This document shows, piece after piece, positions 52,751 to 63,231 of a DNA stretch of 64,000 nt (the first letter of the stretch is position 1; every line of letters starts with the position of its first letter). Source of the stretch: Pseudomonadota bacterium (GTDB lineage Bacteria; Pseudomonadota; Alphaproteobacteria; Rhizobiales; Devosiaceae); the NCBI GenBank assembly GCA_023388175.1, contig JAEWGT010000011.1:558001-622000 (forward strand), given 5' to 3'. The notes beneath the pieces are model-generated. The model had not been told where the DNA came from, did no database searches, and was given only the letters and a program-made list of their open reading frames with translations. Position numbers and translations under genes: made by a program.

Positions 52751-53707
52751 ATGACCACAGTGTTCTTTTCCTACTCCCATCGTGACGAAATGCTCCGCGA
52801 TCAACTGGAGACCCAGTTGGCCATGCTGAAGCGCCAGGGCGTGATCGAGACATGGCACGACCGACGCATCGTTGCGGGGGAGGAACTCGACGGTTCGATC
52901 AGTACGGAACTCGAAAGTGCCGAGATAGTGCTCCTGCTGGTAAGCCCAGACTTCCTGGCATCGGACTACTGCTACGACAAGGAGATGACTGTCGCCTTGG
53001 ATCGGCAGGCCAGAGGTGAAGCCGTTGTTATTCCCGTCATCCTTCGCCCCTGCGAATGGCACCATGCTCCCTTCGGCAAACTGCGGGCCACACCTTCGGA
53101 CGGCAAGCCGGTGACGCAGTGGCCAGACCGGGATGTGGCCATGCTCGACGTGGTCAAGGACATCAGGAAAGCGGCGGAGCGATTCGCCGACCCGGTCCGA
53201 TCCCGCTCGGAGCCCACAAGATTGGTTTCGTCCACGACCGCGGTTGCGGCGGGTCCGAGGTCCAGCAATCTACGCCTGGCCAAAAGCTTCACGGATCAGG
53301 ACAAGGATCGTTTCAGGGTGGAAGCCTTCGAGTTCCTCGCCAAATATTTCGAGAATTCTTTGGCGGAACTGGGCGAGCGTAACGACGGCATCGACGGCGA
53401 TTTCCGGCGGATCGATTCCAACCGTTTCACCGCGGCGGTTTACCGAGGCGGCAAGGCCATTACCCGTTGCACGATCTTCATGGGCGGCGGGTTCTCCACG
53501 AACGGCATCAGCTATGTCGATGGGGAAACCATGGAGTCGAACGGCTATAACGAGAACCTCAGGGTGGATGCCGACGAGCAGTCGATGTTCCTGCGCAGCA
53601 TGGGCATGCGCTCGTTCGGCGGCCAACGCGAGGAGCACCTCACGCTCGAGGGAGCTGCCGAAATCTACTGGTCCATGTTCATCGGGCGACTGCAGGGTGA
53701 CATGTAG
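52751..53707 (+). CDS. TIR domain protein with uncharacterised C-terminal domain
   Basis: 318 residues. Residues 1-140 are a TIR domain (VFFSYSHRDEMLRDQLETQL, IVLLLVSPDFLASDYCYDKE) with the candidate NADase glutamate at Glu78. A linker leads to a C-terminal domain of about 130 residues (DKDRFRVEAFEFLAKYFENS, then TAAVYRGGKAITRCTIFMGG), not recognised, probably a sensor for the activating signal. Bacterial TIR proteins of this kind are usually NAD+-hydrolysing immune effectors. The next gene is an NAD+ synthetase. No adjacent gene of a known TIR defence system is visible. Confidence 0.82.
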   Translation: MTTVFFSYSHRDEMLRDQLETQLAMLKRQGVIETWHDRRIVAGEELDGSISTELESAEIVLLLVSPDFLASDYCYDKEMTVALDRQARGEAVVIPVILRPCEWHHAPFGKLRATPSDGKPVTQWPDRDVAMLDVVKDIRKAAERFADPVRSRSEPTRLVSSTTAVAAGPRSSNLRLAKSFTDQDKDRFRVEAFEFLAKYFENSLAELGERNDGIDGDFRRIDSNRFTAAVYRGGKAITRCTIFMGGGFSTNGISYVDGETMESNGYNENLRVDADEQSMFLRSMGMRSFGGQREEHLTLEGAAEIYWSMFIGRLQGDM

Positions 53708-53772
53708 ATGAACCGCTCCTTGGATCGGGGCGTCCAGACCATGAACAGGACGGATGAAAGGAAGCCAGGACG

Positions 53773-54597
53773 ATGAGCACGCAAGCCCAGATCATGGCCG
53801 AATTGGGCGTCGCTCCGACGTTCGATGCGCTTGCCGAAGCGGAGAGACGGGTGGCGTTCCTCAAGGATTACCTCGTGCGCTCCCGGCTTGCCACTTATGT
53901 CCTGGGCATCAGCGGCGGCATCGATTCCACCACGGCGGCCTTGCTCGCGCAGCGGGCCGCCCGTGAACTGAGGGCGGAAGGGCATGAAGCCCGGTTTGTC
54001 GCGGTAAGACTTCCCTACGGTACGCAGGCAGACGAGAAGGACGCCCGGGCGGCGTTGGCGGCGATCAATCCTGACCAGACCTTCACCGTCAACATCAAGC
54101 CGGCTGCGGACGCCATGTGGCAACAGGTAAAATCCGCCGGGTTCGTGCCGAACGACGCAGCCCAGGAGGATTTCGTCCTCGGCAACGTCAAGGCGAGGCA
54201 GCGCATGATCGCTCAGTACGCCCTGGCAGGGGGTCTCAAGGGCCTCGTCATCGGCACCGACCATGCCGCCGAGGCGGTCATGGGCTTCTTCACCAAGTTC
54301 GGCGACGGCGCCGCCGACATCCTGCCGCTCGCCGGCCTGAACAAGCGAAGGGTCCGCGCCATAGCAGCCCACCTCGGTGTACCGTCGGAGCTGGTGTTCA
54401 AGGTGCCTACGGCGGATCTCGAGGACAATGCCCCTTTGCGGCCAGACGAGGACGCCTATGGGGTGACCTACGACCAGATCGACGATTTCCTCGAAGGCAG
54501 GGCGGTTCCCGATTTCGCCCGCGATCGGATCGTGAACGCCTATCGCGCGACCGCCCACAAGCGAGCCCTTCCGGTCGCCGCCAACGCCGCGGACTGA
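53773..54597 (+). CDS. nadE: Ammonia-dependent NAD+ synthetase
   Basis: 274 residues. The ATP-pyrophosphatase P-loop SGGIDSTT is at 47-54, and other NadE blocks are NVKARQRMIAQYALAG, LVIGTDHAAEAVMGFFTKFG, NKRRVRAIAAHLGVP and VPTADLEDN. It is the single-domain NH3-type enzyme making NAD+ from deamido-NAD+, ATP and ammonia, with no glutaminase domain. A free-standing copy in an accessory region is unusual. It follows a TIR-domain gene on the same strand with a 65-base gap. Confidence 0.93.
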   Translation: MSTQAQIMAELGVAPTFDALAEAERRVAFLKDYLVRSRLATYVLGISGGIDSTTAALLAQRAARELRAEGHEARFVAVRLPYGTQADEKDARAALAAINPDQTFTVNIKPAADAMWQQVKSAGFVPNDAAQEDFVLGNVKARQRMIAQYALAGGLKGLVIGTDHAAEAVMGFFTKFGDGAADILPLAGLNKRRVRAIAAHLGVPSELVFKVPTADLEDNAPLRPDEDAYGVTYDQIDDFLEGRAVPDFARDRIVNAYRATAHKRALPVAANAAD

Positions 54598-54606
54598 CGG
54601 CTTCGT

Positions 54607-55038
54607 CTATGGTTGGAGCGGGTCCGAAGCGGACTTGGCGGCCTGCACGTCGCGCTGGCGTTCGGGCCAGGTGCTCTTGATGTAGTCGAGCACGGCTGCG
54701 ATCTCGGCGTCGTCGAGCACCGCACCGAAGCCCGGCATGTCGGTCTCGTAGCCGGACATCATGGCCGCCGGCCCTTCCTTGACGATCCGGAATAATTGCC
54801 GGTCGGAATGATGCCAGGTGTGGCCGGTCGCGTCGTGGGGCGGTGCCGGCAGGCGCCCGGTCGGCAGCCGCTGCTTCCAGTTCGGCTGACCTTCGAGGTT
54901 CGCGCCATGGCAGCTTGCGCAATGTTCGACATAGACCTGCCTGCCGGAAGCGTCCTCGGCAAGGGCCGCCCCCGCCGCTCCCGCCAAGGCGACCGCGATC
55001 AGAACGGCGAGGTGTTGAGCGCTTCGATGACACGACAT
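54607..55038 (-). CDS. Exported class I c-type cytochrome
   Basis: 143 residues. A signal peptide (VALAGAAGAALAED) ends near residue 28. The haem motif CASCH is at Cys40-Cys43-His44, and a likely axial methionine lies in MSGYETDMPGFG; the domain ends with AAVLDYIKSTWPERQR. It resembles small periplasmic cytochromes found in metal-resistance islands. It overlaps the 3' end of the MerR gene by 40 bases, so it may be co-expressed with it. Confidence 0.82.
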   Translation of the reverse strand: MSCHRSAQHLAVLIAVALAGAAGAALAEDASGRQVYVEHCASCHGANLEGQPNWKQRLPTGRLPAPPHDATGHTWHHSDRQLFRIVKEGPAAMMSGYETDMPGFGAVLDDAEIAAVLDYIKSTWPERQRDVQAAKSASDPLQP

Positions 55039-55394
55039 TCAGCGACGACCCCTTTCCGGCATTCGGCGACCATCCGCGACAATTCTGCTCGCAGGCTCTG
55101 CAACTGCGCCAGGCGACGTTCGACCTCGTCCAGTTGAGCCTGTGCGATTCGACTGGCATCGGTGCAGGAGGCCTCGGGCTGTTCCTGCAAAGCCAACAAG
55201 GTGCGGACGGACTGCAGGTCGAAGCCGAGATCGCGGGCGTGGCGGATGAATCCGAGACGGCGGACGTCCGCCTCGCCATAGATGCGGCGCCCGTTGCCCT
55301 GTCTGGCCGGTACGGGCAGCACGCCCGCTCGTTCGTAGTAGCGGATGGTCTCGATATTGACCCCCGCGTGGCGGGAGAGATCCCCTATCTGCAT
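54999..55394 (-). CDS. MerR family regulator (CadR/PbrR-like), second copy
   Basis: 131 residues from the ATG at 55394. The MerR helix-turn-helix (LSRHAGVNIETIRYYERAGV) and the cysteines Cys77, Cys112 and Cys120 (ECRKGVVAECRVIEAL) give the CadR/PbrR three-cysteine pattern. It is divergent from the CDF exporter and lspA, with a palindromic operator between. It should switch them on in the presence of Cd, Pb or Zn. Confidence 0.9.
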   Translation of the reverse strand: MQIGDLSRHAGVNIETIRYYERAGVLPVPARQGNGRRIYGEADVRRLGFIRHARDLGFDLQSVRTLLALQEQPEASCTDASRIAQAQLDEVERRLAQLQSLRAELSRMVAECRKGVVAECRVIEALNTSPF

Positions 55395-55397
55395 TTC

Positions 55398-55430
55398 CTG
55401 CTTGCTCCTGTAGTGACTACAGGTTGTAGC
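55398..55430 (+). promoter_or_regulatory. CadR/PbrR-type MerR promoter of the CDF-lspA pair
   Basis: TTGCTC, a 19-base spacer containing the perfect dyad CCTGTAGT-G-ACTACAGG, then TAGCCT. The layout and most bases equal the HMA promoter at 52248-52282. It drives the exporter gene starting at 55466. Confidence 0.75.
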
Positions 55431-55465
55431 CTCTGCACCAAATCGTCTCAAGAAGGAGCAAGGGC

Positions 55466-56344
55466 ATGAGCGCTGCTGCCGAAACCGTACGCTACCAAGT
55501 CACTGGCATGGACTGCTCGTCCTGCGCCGCCAAGATCGAAGGGGCCGCCCGCAAGGTGGACGGTATCCAGGACGTCAAGGTCTCCATCGCCTCCCAGATC
55601 ATGACGCTCGAGGTGGACGATCCCGGTCGGCGCTTGCCGCTGCTCGAGACCGCAGTAACGGACCTCGGTTACCAGCTCGACCGGATCGGCGGGCAGAAGG
55701 GGGCGAACTCCGAGCACGACCAGGAAGAGGAGGGCGACGACGATCACATTCCGGACCTCTCGCACGTCACGCCGGCCTACAAGCGGGCTCTCTGGATCGT
55801 CGTGCTGCTCAATGTCGGCTACGGCATCGTCGAGATCGCCGGCAGCTTCATCGCCGGCTCCCAGGCGCTGCAGGCCGACTCGCTCGACTTCCTTGGCGAC
55901 GGGCTCATTTCGTTCCTGGGCCTGATCGCCGTTGGCTGGGGACTTGCCGCCCGGGCGAAGGCGGCCCTGCTGCAGGGCATCTTTCTCGGCCTGCTCGGTT
56001 TGGGCGTCGTCGCGTCGACGCTCTATAGGGTCTTCATCGAGCACCAGCCCGAGAGCCTCTTGATGGGCGGCTTCGCGCTGGTGGCGTTCATGGTCAACGT
56101 GCTGGCCGCAGTGGTACTTATCCCGCACCGCAAGGGCGACGCCAACATGCGAGCGGTTTGGCTGTTCTCCCGCAACGACGCCATCGGCAACCTCGCCGTG
56201 GTTGCCGCCGCGGGTGCGGTCTGGTGGACCGGGTCGCAGTGGCCGGACCTGATCGTCGCCTTCGCGGTGGCCGGCCTGTTCCTGCAGTCCGCTTGGTCGA
56301 TCATCCGTGATGCGAGGTCTGACCTACGGCAGGCTGGCCGATGA
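55466..56344 (+). CDS. Cation diffusion facilitator with N-terminal HMA domain
   Basis: 292 residues. An HMA domain covers about 1-70 (VTGMDCSSCAAKIEGAARKV). An acidic, His-containing linker (EHDQEEEGDDDH) follows, then five to six helices of a CDF-type transporter, with the metal-coordinating pattern in helices 2 and 5 (ADSLDFLGDG and SRNDAIGNLAVV). It should export Cd, Zn or Pb from the cytoplasm in exchange for protons. An HMA-CDF fusion is less common than free CDFs. It overlaps lspA by four bases. Confidence 0.88.
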   Translation: MSAAAETVRYQVTGMDCSSCAAKIEGAARKVDGIQDVKVSIASQIMTLEVDDPGRRLPLLETAVTDLGYQLDRIGGQKGANSEHDQEEEGDDDHIPDLSHVTPAYKRALWIVVLLNVGYGIVEIAGSFIAGSQALQADSLDFLGDGLISFLGLIAVGWGLAARAKAALLQGIFLGLLGLGVVASTLYRVFIEHQPESLLMGGFALVAFMVNVLAAVVLIPHRKGDANMRAVWLFSRNDAIGNLAVVAAAGAVWWTGSQWPDLIVAFAVAGLFLQSAWSIIRDARSDLRQAGR

Positions 56345-56832
56345 GCAATCGCGACTCCTCGCTCTTCCTCGTTCTGGGCGTCATCGGCGTGGACGCCTCC
56401 ACCAAGGAGGCCGCCCTGATGCACCTCGACGGGGCTGGCGTGCCGGTGCTGCCGGTGTTGAACCTTACCCTGGGATTCAATACCGGCGTGAGCTTTGGCA
56501 TGTTCGCCGCGGACGGGCCCGGGGGCTGGTGGGCCATCGTCCTCGTGACCCTCGTGGTGTCCGCGGTGGTCGCCTGGCTGTGGCACAGGAGCCGTGGACG
56601 ACTCGAGCGCTTTGGCTACGCCGCCATCCTGGGCGGGGCACTGGGCAATCTCGTCGACCGCATTCCCGATGGCGCGGTCACCGACTTCATCGACCTGCAC
56701 GCGGGCGGCTGGCACTTTCCCACCTTCAACCTGGCCGACGTCGGCATCACCGCCGGCGTCGTCATGCTGCTGATGGCGACCATCACCGGCGCCTTCGCGG
56801 GCCGTACCGCCCCCGGTGCCGGGCGCCCCTAA
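56341..56832 (+). CDS. lspA: Lipoprotein signal peptidase (LspA, PbrC-like)
   Basis: 163 residues, four helices. Catalytic aspartates are in GALGNLVDRIPDGAVTDFID (the NxxDR and FxxAD/FIDLH type motifs), with the conserved NLTLGFNTGVSFG loop. Type II signal peptidases cleave prolipoproteins. Dedicated copies occur with CadR/PbrR-controlled exporters, as PbrC in the lead-resistance operon. A lipoprotein substrate could be the product of the convergent gene at 56837, though this is only a suggestion. Confidence 0.92.
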   Translation: MSNRDSSLFLVLGVIGVDASTKEAALMHLDGAGVPVLPVLNLTLGFNTGVSFGMFAADGPGGWWAIVLVTLVVSAVVAWLWHRSRGRLERFGYAAILGGALGNLVDRIPDGAVTDFIDLHAGGWHFPTFNLADVGITAGVVMLLMATITGAFAGRTAPGAGRP

Positions 56833-56836
56833 CCCA

Positions 56837-57613
56837 TCAAAGGGCGGCCATGGTCGAGAGCGGCGCGACGGGGCAGGTTCCGTTGGGATCGAGCAGAGCG
56901 GCGCCCGTGCGGTTGAAGACGTAACGCTTCTCGCACACGTCAACCGCCGGCAACTGCAGCGTGCGGTCGAAGATGTCCGTGCCCTCCTTGAGGTTGCGCC
57001 AGAAGGGGACATGGGGGCTGGCGGCGTGCCGCGCGAGGTTTGCCTCCGTCATGCGGAATGGCAGCAACTGCAGCTGCACGGACCGATTGCCGCCCCTGAA
57101 GCTCTCGCGAACCAGGGCGTAGAGTTCCTTGATGCCGTCGTCGGTCATGGCGTAGCAACCCACCGACTTGCAGTCGCCGTGGATCATCAGGTAGCTGCCG
57201 GTGCGTCCCCAAGCCTGGTCGAACTTGTTCGGGAAACCCACGTTGAACGACAGGAAGTAGTTCGACTTCGGGTTCATCAGGGCTGGGGTCACGTCGTAGA
57301 AGCCTTCCGGCGATTGGTAGTCGCCTTCCTGGATCTTGGGTCCGAGCGCACCCGACCATTTGCAGATCGGATAGGTCTTGAGCAGGGCGTACCGGCCGGT
57401 GTGGGTGCGCTTCCACACCTCGAGCTCGGAACTCTCCTTGAACACCCGGATCATCATCGGTTCGGTAGGCGAGGAACCGATCGCCGCCATCTGGTCCACC
57501 AGTCCCTTCGGCAATGGAACGTTGTGACGATTGTCGCCGACGAACTGGCTGCAGCCGACAAGGAATACGGCTACGATCATGGCCGTGACGAGTTGAAGAA
57601 GGCGAGCGGGCAT
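56837..57613 (-). CDS. L,D-transpeptidase-like lipoprotein (YafK type)
   Basis: 258 residues from the ATG at 57613. A lipoprotein signal ends in FLVGCS with the lipobox cysteine near residue 21. The YkuD/YafK fold follows (MMIRVFKESSELEVWKRTHT, KTYPICKWSGALGPKIQEGD, PEGFY), with the catalytic motif SYLMIHGDCKSVGCYAM (His then Ser-x-Gly-Cys). Relatives include the peptidoglycan-acting or amidase-like DpaA/YafK proteins of the envelope. In this island it may accompany envelope changes under metal stress. Confidence 0.85.
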   Translation of the reverse strand: MPARLLQLVTAMIVAVFLVGCSQFVGDNRHNVPLPKGLVDQMAAIGSSPTEPMMIRVFKESSELEVWKRTHTGRYALLKTYPICKWSGALGPKIQEGDYQSPEGFYDVTPALMNPKSNYFLSFNVGFPNKFDQAWGRTGSYLMIHGDCKSVGCYAMTDDGIKELYALVRESFRGGNRSVQLQLLPFRMTEANLARHAASPHVPFWRNLKEGTDIFDRTLQLPAVDVCEKRYVFNRTGAALLDPNGTCPVAPLSTMAAL

Positions 57614-57733
57614 GGGAGTCCTGTTCAGTTCCGCGTGACCATATCGGACCAGGGTTACCCGATCATGAGCCTCGTTCTCGCTGGATGTGTCTTGCGCCAT
57701 TGCGCCGTATCCTCAAGAGACAAGGAGATCACC

Positions 57734-58291
57734 ATGAACGCGGACGACATCGTTGCACTGGAACCGTACGACTACGAAAACAAGATTTTGGCGCAGTGGG
57801 AAGACGAAGGCGTCTTGATCGTTCTTCGGGCCGATAGCCACAAACGCAGACTGAAAAAGGACGACTTCGTCACCGCCATCGCGAGCTGGAAGGACCCAGC
57901 AGGCAATTCGAAATCATTCGAAGGTCCATATCGCATCGAGTTCAAGGACGGCAATTTCGCTTTGGTCCAGGATTGGTGGGCGGCTCGGTACTTCGATGCC
58001 AAACCGAAGGACGCGGATGCGATTCATGCGATTGCAGTAGTGAAACGGATCATCGGCGAAGAGGCCCCAGCCGCTGCTGCCGCCCACAAACTTAAACTCG
58101 TGGTGGCACGGCATCGCCAAGAACTTTTGGCTTACGTTTGTCAGCCTTCTGAGACATCTACGCGGACGTCTGGTGCACATACCGATCTTGAACACGTGCA
58201 GGCCATGGCTAATGCCTTCATGGCACTGTATCCCGAGAGCGATCTTGATCTGCCTTTCGATCGATCGGACCGGTCAGGGTTGACGCTCTGA
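57734..58291 (+). CDS. Hypothetical protein
   Basis: 185 residues from the ATG at 57734, preceded by AAGGAGATCACC. The longer open frame upstream is antisense to the transpeptidase gene. An N-terminal part (VLIVLRADSHKRRLKKDDFV) and WKDPAGNSKSFEGPYRIEFK suggest a small beta-rich domain, and the C-terminus is helical (HVQAMANAFMALYPESDLDL). I do not recognise a family. No signal peptide. It lies between the transpeptidase and the copper ATPase. Confidence 0.55.
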   Translation: MNADDIVALEPYDYENKILAQWEDEGVLIVLRADSHKRRLKKDDFVTAIASWKDPAGNSKSFEGPYRIEFKDGNFALVQDWWAARYFDAKPKDADAIHAIAVVKRIIGEEAPAAAAAHKLKLVVARHRQELLAYVCQPSETSTRTSGAHTDLEHVQAMANAFMALYPESDLDLPFDRSDRSGLTL

Positions 58292-58376
58292 AGTGTGATG
58301 CGGCCGTATAGGGGCTATGGTTTCGTCCCCGATGTCTCAGGGGTGATCGCTCGCCTGATCGAGATGAGGGTAGGGG

Positions 58377-58407
58377 TTGACCTTCCCACCGTGGCAAGGA
58401 GCATCCT
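58377..58407 (+). promoter_or_regulatory. CueR/HmrR-type promoter of the copper ATPase
   Basis: TTGACC, a 19-base spacer and CATCCT. The dyad CCTTCCCAC-C-GTGGCAAGG (58381-58399, one mismatch) fills the spacer and matches CueR/HmrR copper operators, distinct from the CTATAGTGACT-type sites of the two MerR proteins here. The cognate CueR-like regulator is not in this window. Confidence 0.72.
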
Positions 58408-58428
58408 GAACGAAACAGGAGGCAGATC

Positions 58429-60792
<2,364 letters not shown>

Positions 60793-60835
60793 TCATGGCT
60801 CTTCCAAGTTGTCCTTGCGCCATGGGAAGGTCACA

Positions 60836-61201
60836 ATGCCATCGTCCAAGGGACGCCGCGTTAGGAAAGATTCGCCGTTGAAGCCGCTAAGCTGCCTCGT
60901 CAACATGCTGGCCCTGCTGATGGTCCTGCTGCTCGGAGCAGTCTCCGTGCATGCGGACGACGTCCGGCCTTTCGACGTCGCAACTGTTGAGGCCGCTCAC
61001 AATCATTCTCCCTCCTCGCACACTTCGGATCATTCGCATCTTCCTGGTGATGCCGCCGTCCATTGCGGTGCGCCCATACTTGGGATCGAACCGGTGAGTC
61101 TGTCGTGCCAGGTAAAAGTGGCTTCGGTGGTCTATTTTGACCAGGAGACGGACATTCCTCTGTCCTTGGCCATCGAAGACCTTCGACCTCCTCGTAGCTG
61201 A
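60836..61201 (+). CDS. Small exported His-rich protein
   Basis: 121 residues from the ATG at 60836. A basic N-terminus and hydrophobic segment (LALLMVLLLGAVSVHADD) form a signal peptide or anchor. The mature part has a His/Ser patch (HNHSPSSHTSDHSHLPGD) and two cysteines, consistent with periplasmic metal binding. It follows the copper ATPase. No family recognised with confidence. Confidence 0.6.
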   Translation: MPSSKGRRVRKDSPLKPLSCLVNMLALLMVLLLGAVSVHADDVRPFDVATVEAAHNHSPSSHTSDHSHLPGDAAVHCGAPILGIEPVSLSCQVKVASVVYFDQETDIPLSLAIEDLRPPRS

Positions 61202-61255
61202 GCCACTCAAAACGGCGGCCGCACCTGCGGCATTCAGCAACCTGGACCATGACAA

Positions 61256-61882
61256 ATGAAGATGAATCGAGTTGACCCGAGGCTCCTTGCCTCAGGGTTG
61301 TTGCTCGCGGGCGCCGCTTCGGTGTTCGCGCATGGCGGCGCCACGGGCATAGTAGGCGAGCGGATGGCGGGCATGATGATGCTGAGCGAGCAGATCAAAC
61401 TGCTGGCTCCCATCGCATCACAGCCCACTCAAGCGGACGTGCAGGCCATCGCCACAGCCGCCGAAATGATCAAGATGCATGCCGGCCGGTCCATGACCGA
61501 TCTGTTCCCCCAAGGAAGCATCGAGGGGCCGTCTGAGGCCAAGCCCGAGATATGGGCGAATTGGCAGACGTTCTCAGACTATGCCGATCGGTTGGCCGAG
61601 CTTGGTACCGAACTGGGTACGTCCGCCGATGAGCTCGTAAAGTCGCCGAGCATGCCGACCCCTGAGCCGGTGGCGGTAAGAGCACAGCTGTCTCAGTGGG
61701 AGCAGATGGACTTCGAGTGGCTGATGGGACTTTCGACCGAACAGGTAGCATCGATCGACATGGCGACCACAGGTTCGATCCATGCCAACAGTGAACCGTT
61801 ATCAGAGGCGAGACCCGTCGCCGCAGTCTATGCGGACATCGCAGCCACCTGTGCGGCATGCCATACCGCTTTTCGTCGGTGA
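61256..61882 (+). CDS. Cytochrome c' family protein
   Basis: 208 residues. A signal peptide ends near ASVFAHGG. The long four-helix region (MMMLSEQIKLLAPIASQPTQ, IWANWQTFSDYADRLAELGT) and the C-terminal haem site CAACH (TCAACHTAFRR) are typical of class II cytochromes c'. It is periplasmic and may bind ligands or relay electrons during copper stress. It is followed three bases later by a dihaem cytochrome gene, so the two are probably co-translated. Confidence 0.85.
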   Translation: MKMNRVDPRLLASGLLLAGAASVFAHGGATGIVGERMAGMMMLSEQIKLLAPIASQPTQADVQAIATAAEMIKMHAGRSMTDLFPQGSIEGPSEAKPEIWANWQTFSDYADRLAELGTELGTSADELVKSPSMPTPEPVAVRAQLSQWEQMDFEWLMGLSTEQVASIDMATTGSIHANSEPLSEARPVAAVYADIAATCAACHTAFRR

Positions 61883-61885
61883 GCC

Positions 61886-62773
61886 ATGAACCGCTTGCCG
61901 ATGATCCTTGTCGCACTTCTTGTGCTGTCGGCGCTGGGTGTTCTCGTGCTCGAGACCTGGCCCGTCGCCGGTGCTCGCCCGGTGGCCGAGCTTCAGGGCG
62001 ATCCGAAGAGGGGCGCCTATCTTGCACGCCTTTCCGGGTGCATCACCTGCCACACGGCGCCCGGGGCACCGCCCCTTTCAGGAGGGGCCGCGTTGGTGTC
62101 GAAGTTCGGGTCTTTCTACGCACCCAATATCACGCCGGATCCGACCCAGGGCATTGGCACCTGGTCGTTCCAGCAGTTCGTGAGGGCCGTCAGGGAAGGG
62201 GTGTCGCCTGATGGTGACCCCTATTACCCGGCATTCCCTTACGAGTTCTATGCCACGTTGACCGACAGCGACATGGCCGACCTGTGGGCCGCACTGCGTG
62301 CGACGCCGGCAGTGGGCACGCCCGACGTTCCCCACCAGGTAAGCTTCCCATTCAACGTCAGGGCGGGCCTGAGGCCATGGCGCACGTTCTTCGAGAGCCC
62401 TGTCGAGTACGTTCCGGACGAAACGAGATCGCCCGAATGGAACCGCGGGAAGTACCTGGTCTGGGGACCGGCCCATTGCGCCGCCTGCCATGCGCCGCGC
62501 AACGTCCTCGGCGGTTTGCCGAGCTCGCTCGAGCTGACGGGCGATCCGGCGATGCAGGATGGGGGCAAGTCGCCTCCGCTTACCGCCCGCTACCTGACCG
62601 CCAACGGATATACCAAGCCGGCATTGGTCGAGACGATGCGCACGGGCATCACCCCGAGCGGGGACGTGCTCGGCGGATCGATGGCCGAGGTGATCCATGG
62701 AAGCATGAAATTCCTTCTGGACGAGCACATCGACGACATGGCCACCTATCTTCTGGATATCGGAAGGAAATGA
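61886..62773 (+). CDS. Dihaem c-type cytochrome
   Basis: 295 residues. An N-terminal uncleaved anchor or signal (ILVALLVLSALGVLVLETW) precedes two cytochrome c domains with haem motifs CITCH at 52-56 and CAACH at 198-202, plus YAPNITPDPTQGIG and a candidate axial methionine region. Its layout is that of the membrane-anchored cytochrome subunits of periplasmic dehydrogenases. It may pass electrons from an oxidase or dehydrogenase to the respiratory chain; no dehydrogenase partner is in view. It overlaps the next frame by a few bases. Confidence 0.87.
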   Translation: MNRLPMILVALLVLSALGVLVLETWPVAGARPVAELQGDPKRGAYLARLSGCITCHTAPGAPPLSGGAALVSKFGSFYAPNITPDPTQGIGTWSFQQFVRAVREGVSPDGDPYYPAFPYEFYATLTDSDMADLWAALRATPAVGTPDVPHQVSFPFNVRAGLRPWRTFFESPVEYVPDETRSPEWNRGKYLVWGPAHCAACHAPRNVLGGLPSSLELTGDPAMQDGGKSPPLTARYLTANGYTKPALVETMRTGITPSGDVLGGSMAEVIHGSMKFLLDEHIDDMATYLLDIGRK

Positions 62774-63201
62774 TGCTGCCTCTGACCGCTTCCGCAGGAA
62801 CCCCGGGGAGGGCTACGAGTTGGAGCTTCATGCCCAAACCGTTTTTCCTGGCAGCCATAAGGCAGCGCATCCGCGTGATAGCGATGGTCATCGCCGCAGT
62901 GGTGGTGAGCATGACGATGCATCACGGTGCAATGGCATCCTCCCCTGCCCTTGGGACGACAATGGCTCACCATCACTCCGATCATGGTGACTGTGAGGGC
63001 GCTTGCCTTTCCGATGCCCATGGTGTCGTGGCCTGTTGCGGCATGGGACTTTGTCTTTCCGCGCTTCCGGTCGCAGCCATCGCCAGCATGCCCGCCTATG
63101 CGGCGACCGATCATGGCATCGGACTGCTCGGTGTTATTCCGCGGCAGGCATGGGGCCGCATAGATCGACCTCCGAAGTTCCTTGAGCAGAACCTCATCTG
63201 A
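62770..63201 (+). CDS. Exported His/Cys-rich protein
   Basis: 143 residues from the ATG at 62770, overlapping the dihaem cytochrome stop; an ATG at 62830 is a fair alternative. After a hydrophobic export segment (VIAMVIAAVVVSMTMHHGAM) come HHHSDHGDCEGACLSDAHG and VVACCGMGLC, i.e. a His cluster and six cysteines suited to metal binding. A second hydrophobic segment follows. It resembles small DUF2946-like copper-island proteins, but the family call is tentative. Confidence 0.6.
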   Translation: MMLPLTASAGTPGRATSWSFMPKPFFLAAIRQRIRVIAMVIAAVVVSMTMHHGAMASSPALGTTMAHHHSDHGDCEGACLSDAHGVVACCGMGLCLSALPVAAIASMPAYAATDHGIGLLGVIPRQAWGRIDRPPKFLEQNLI

Positions 63202-63231
63202 AACGAATTCTCAAATCAAGGAACAACTAGA

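Noticed and set aside
56816..58291. A 491-codon plus-strand frame
   Set aside because: Its first 300 codons are antisense to the transpeptidase gene; only the part from the ATG at 57734 with its own ribosome-binding site is credible.
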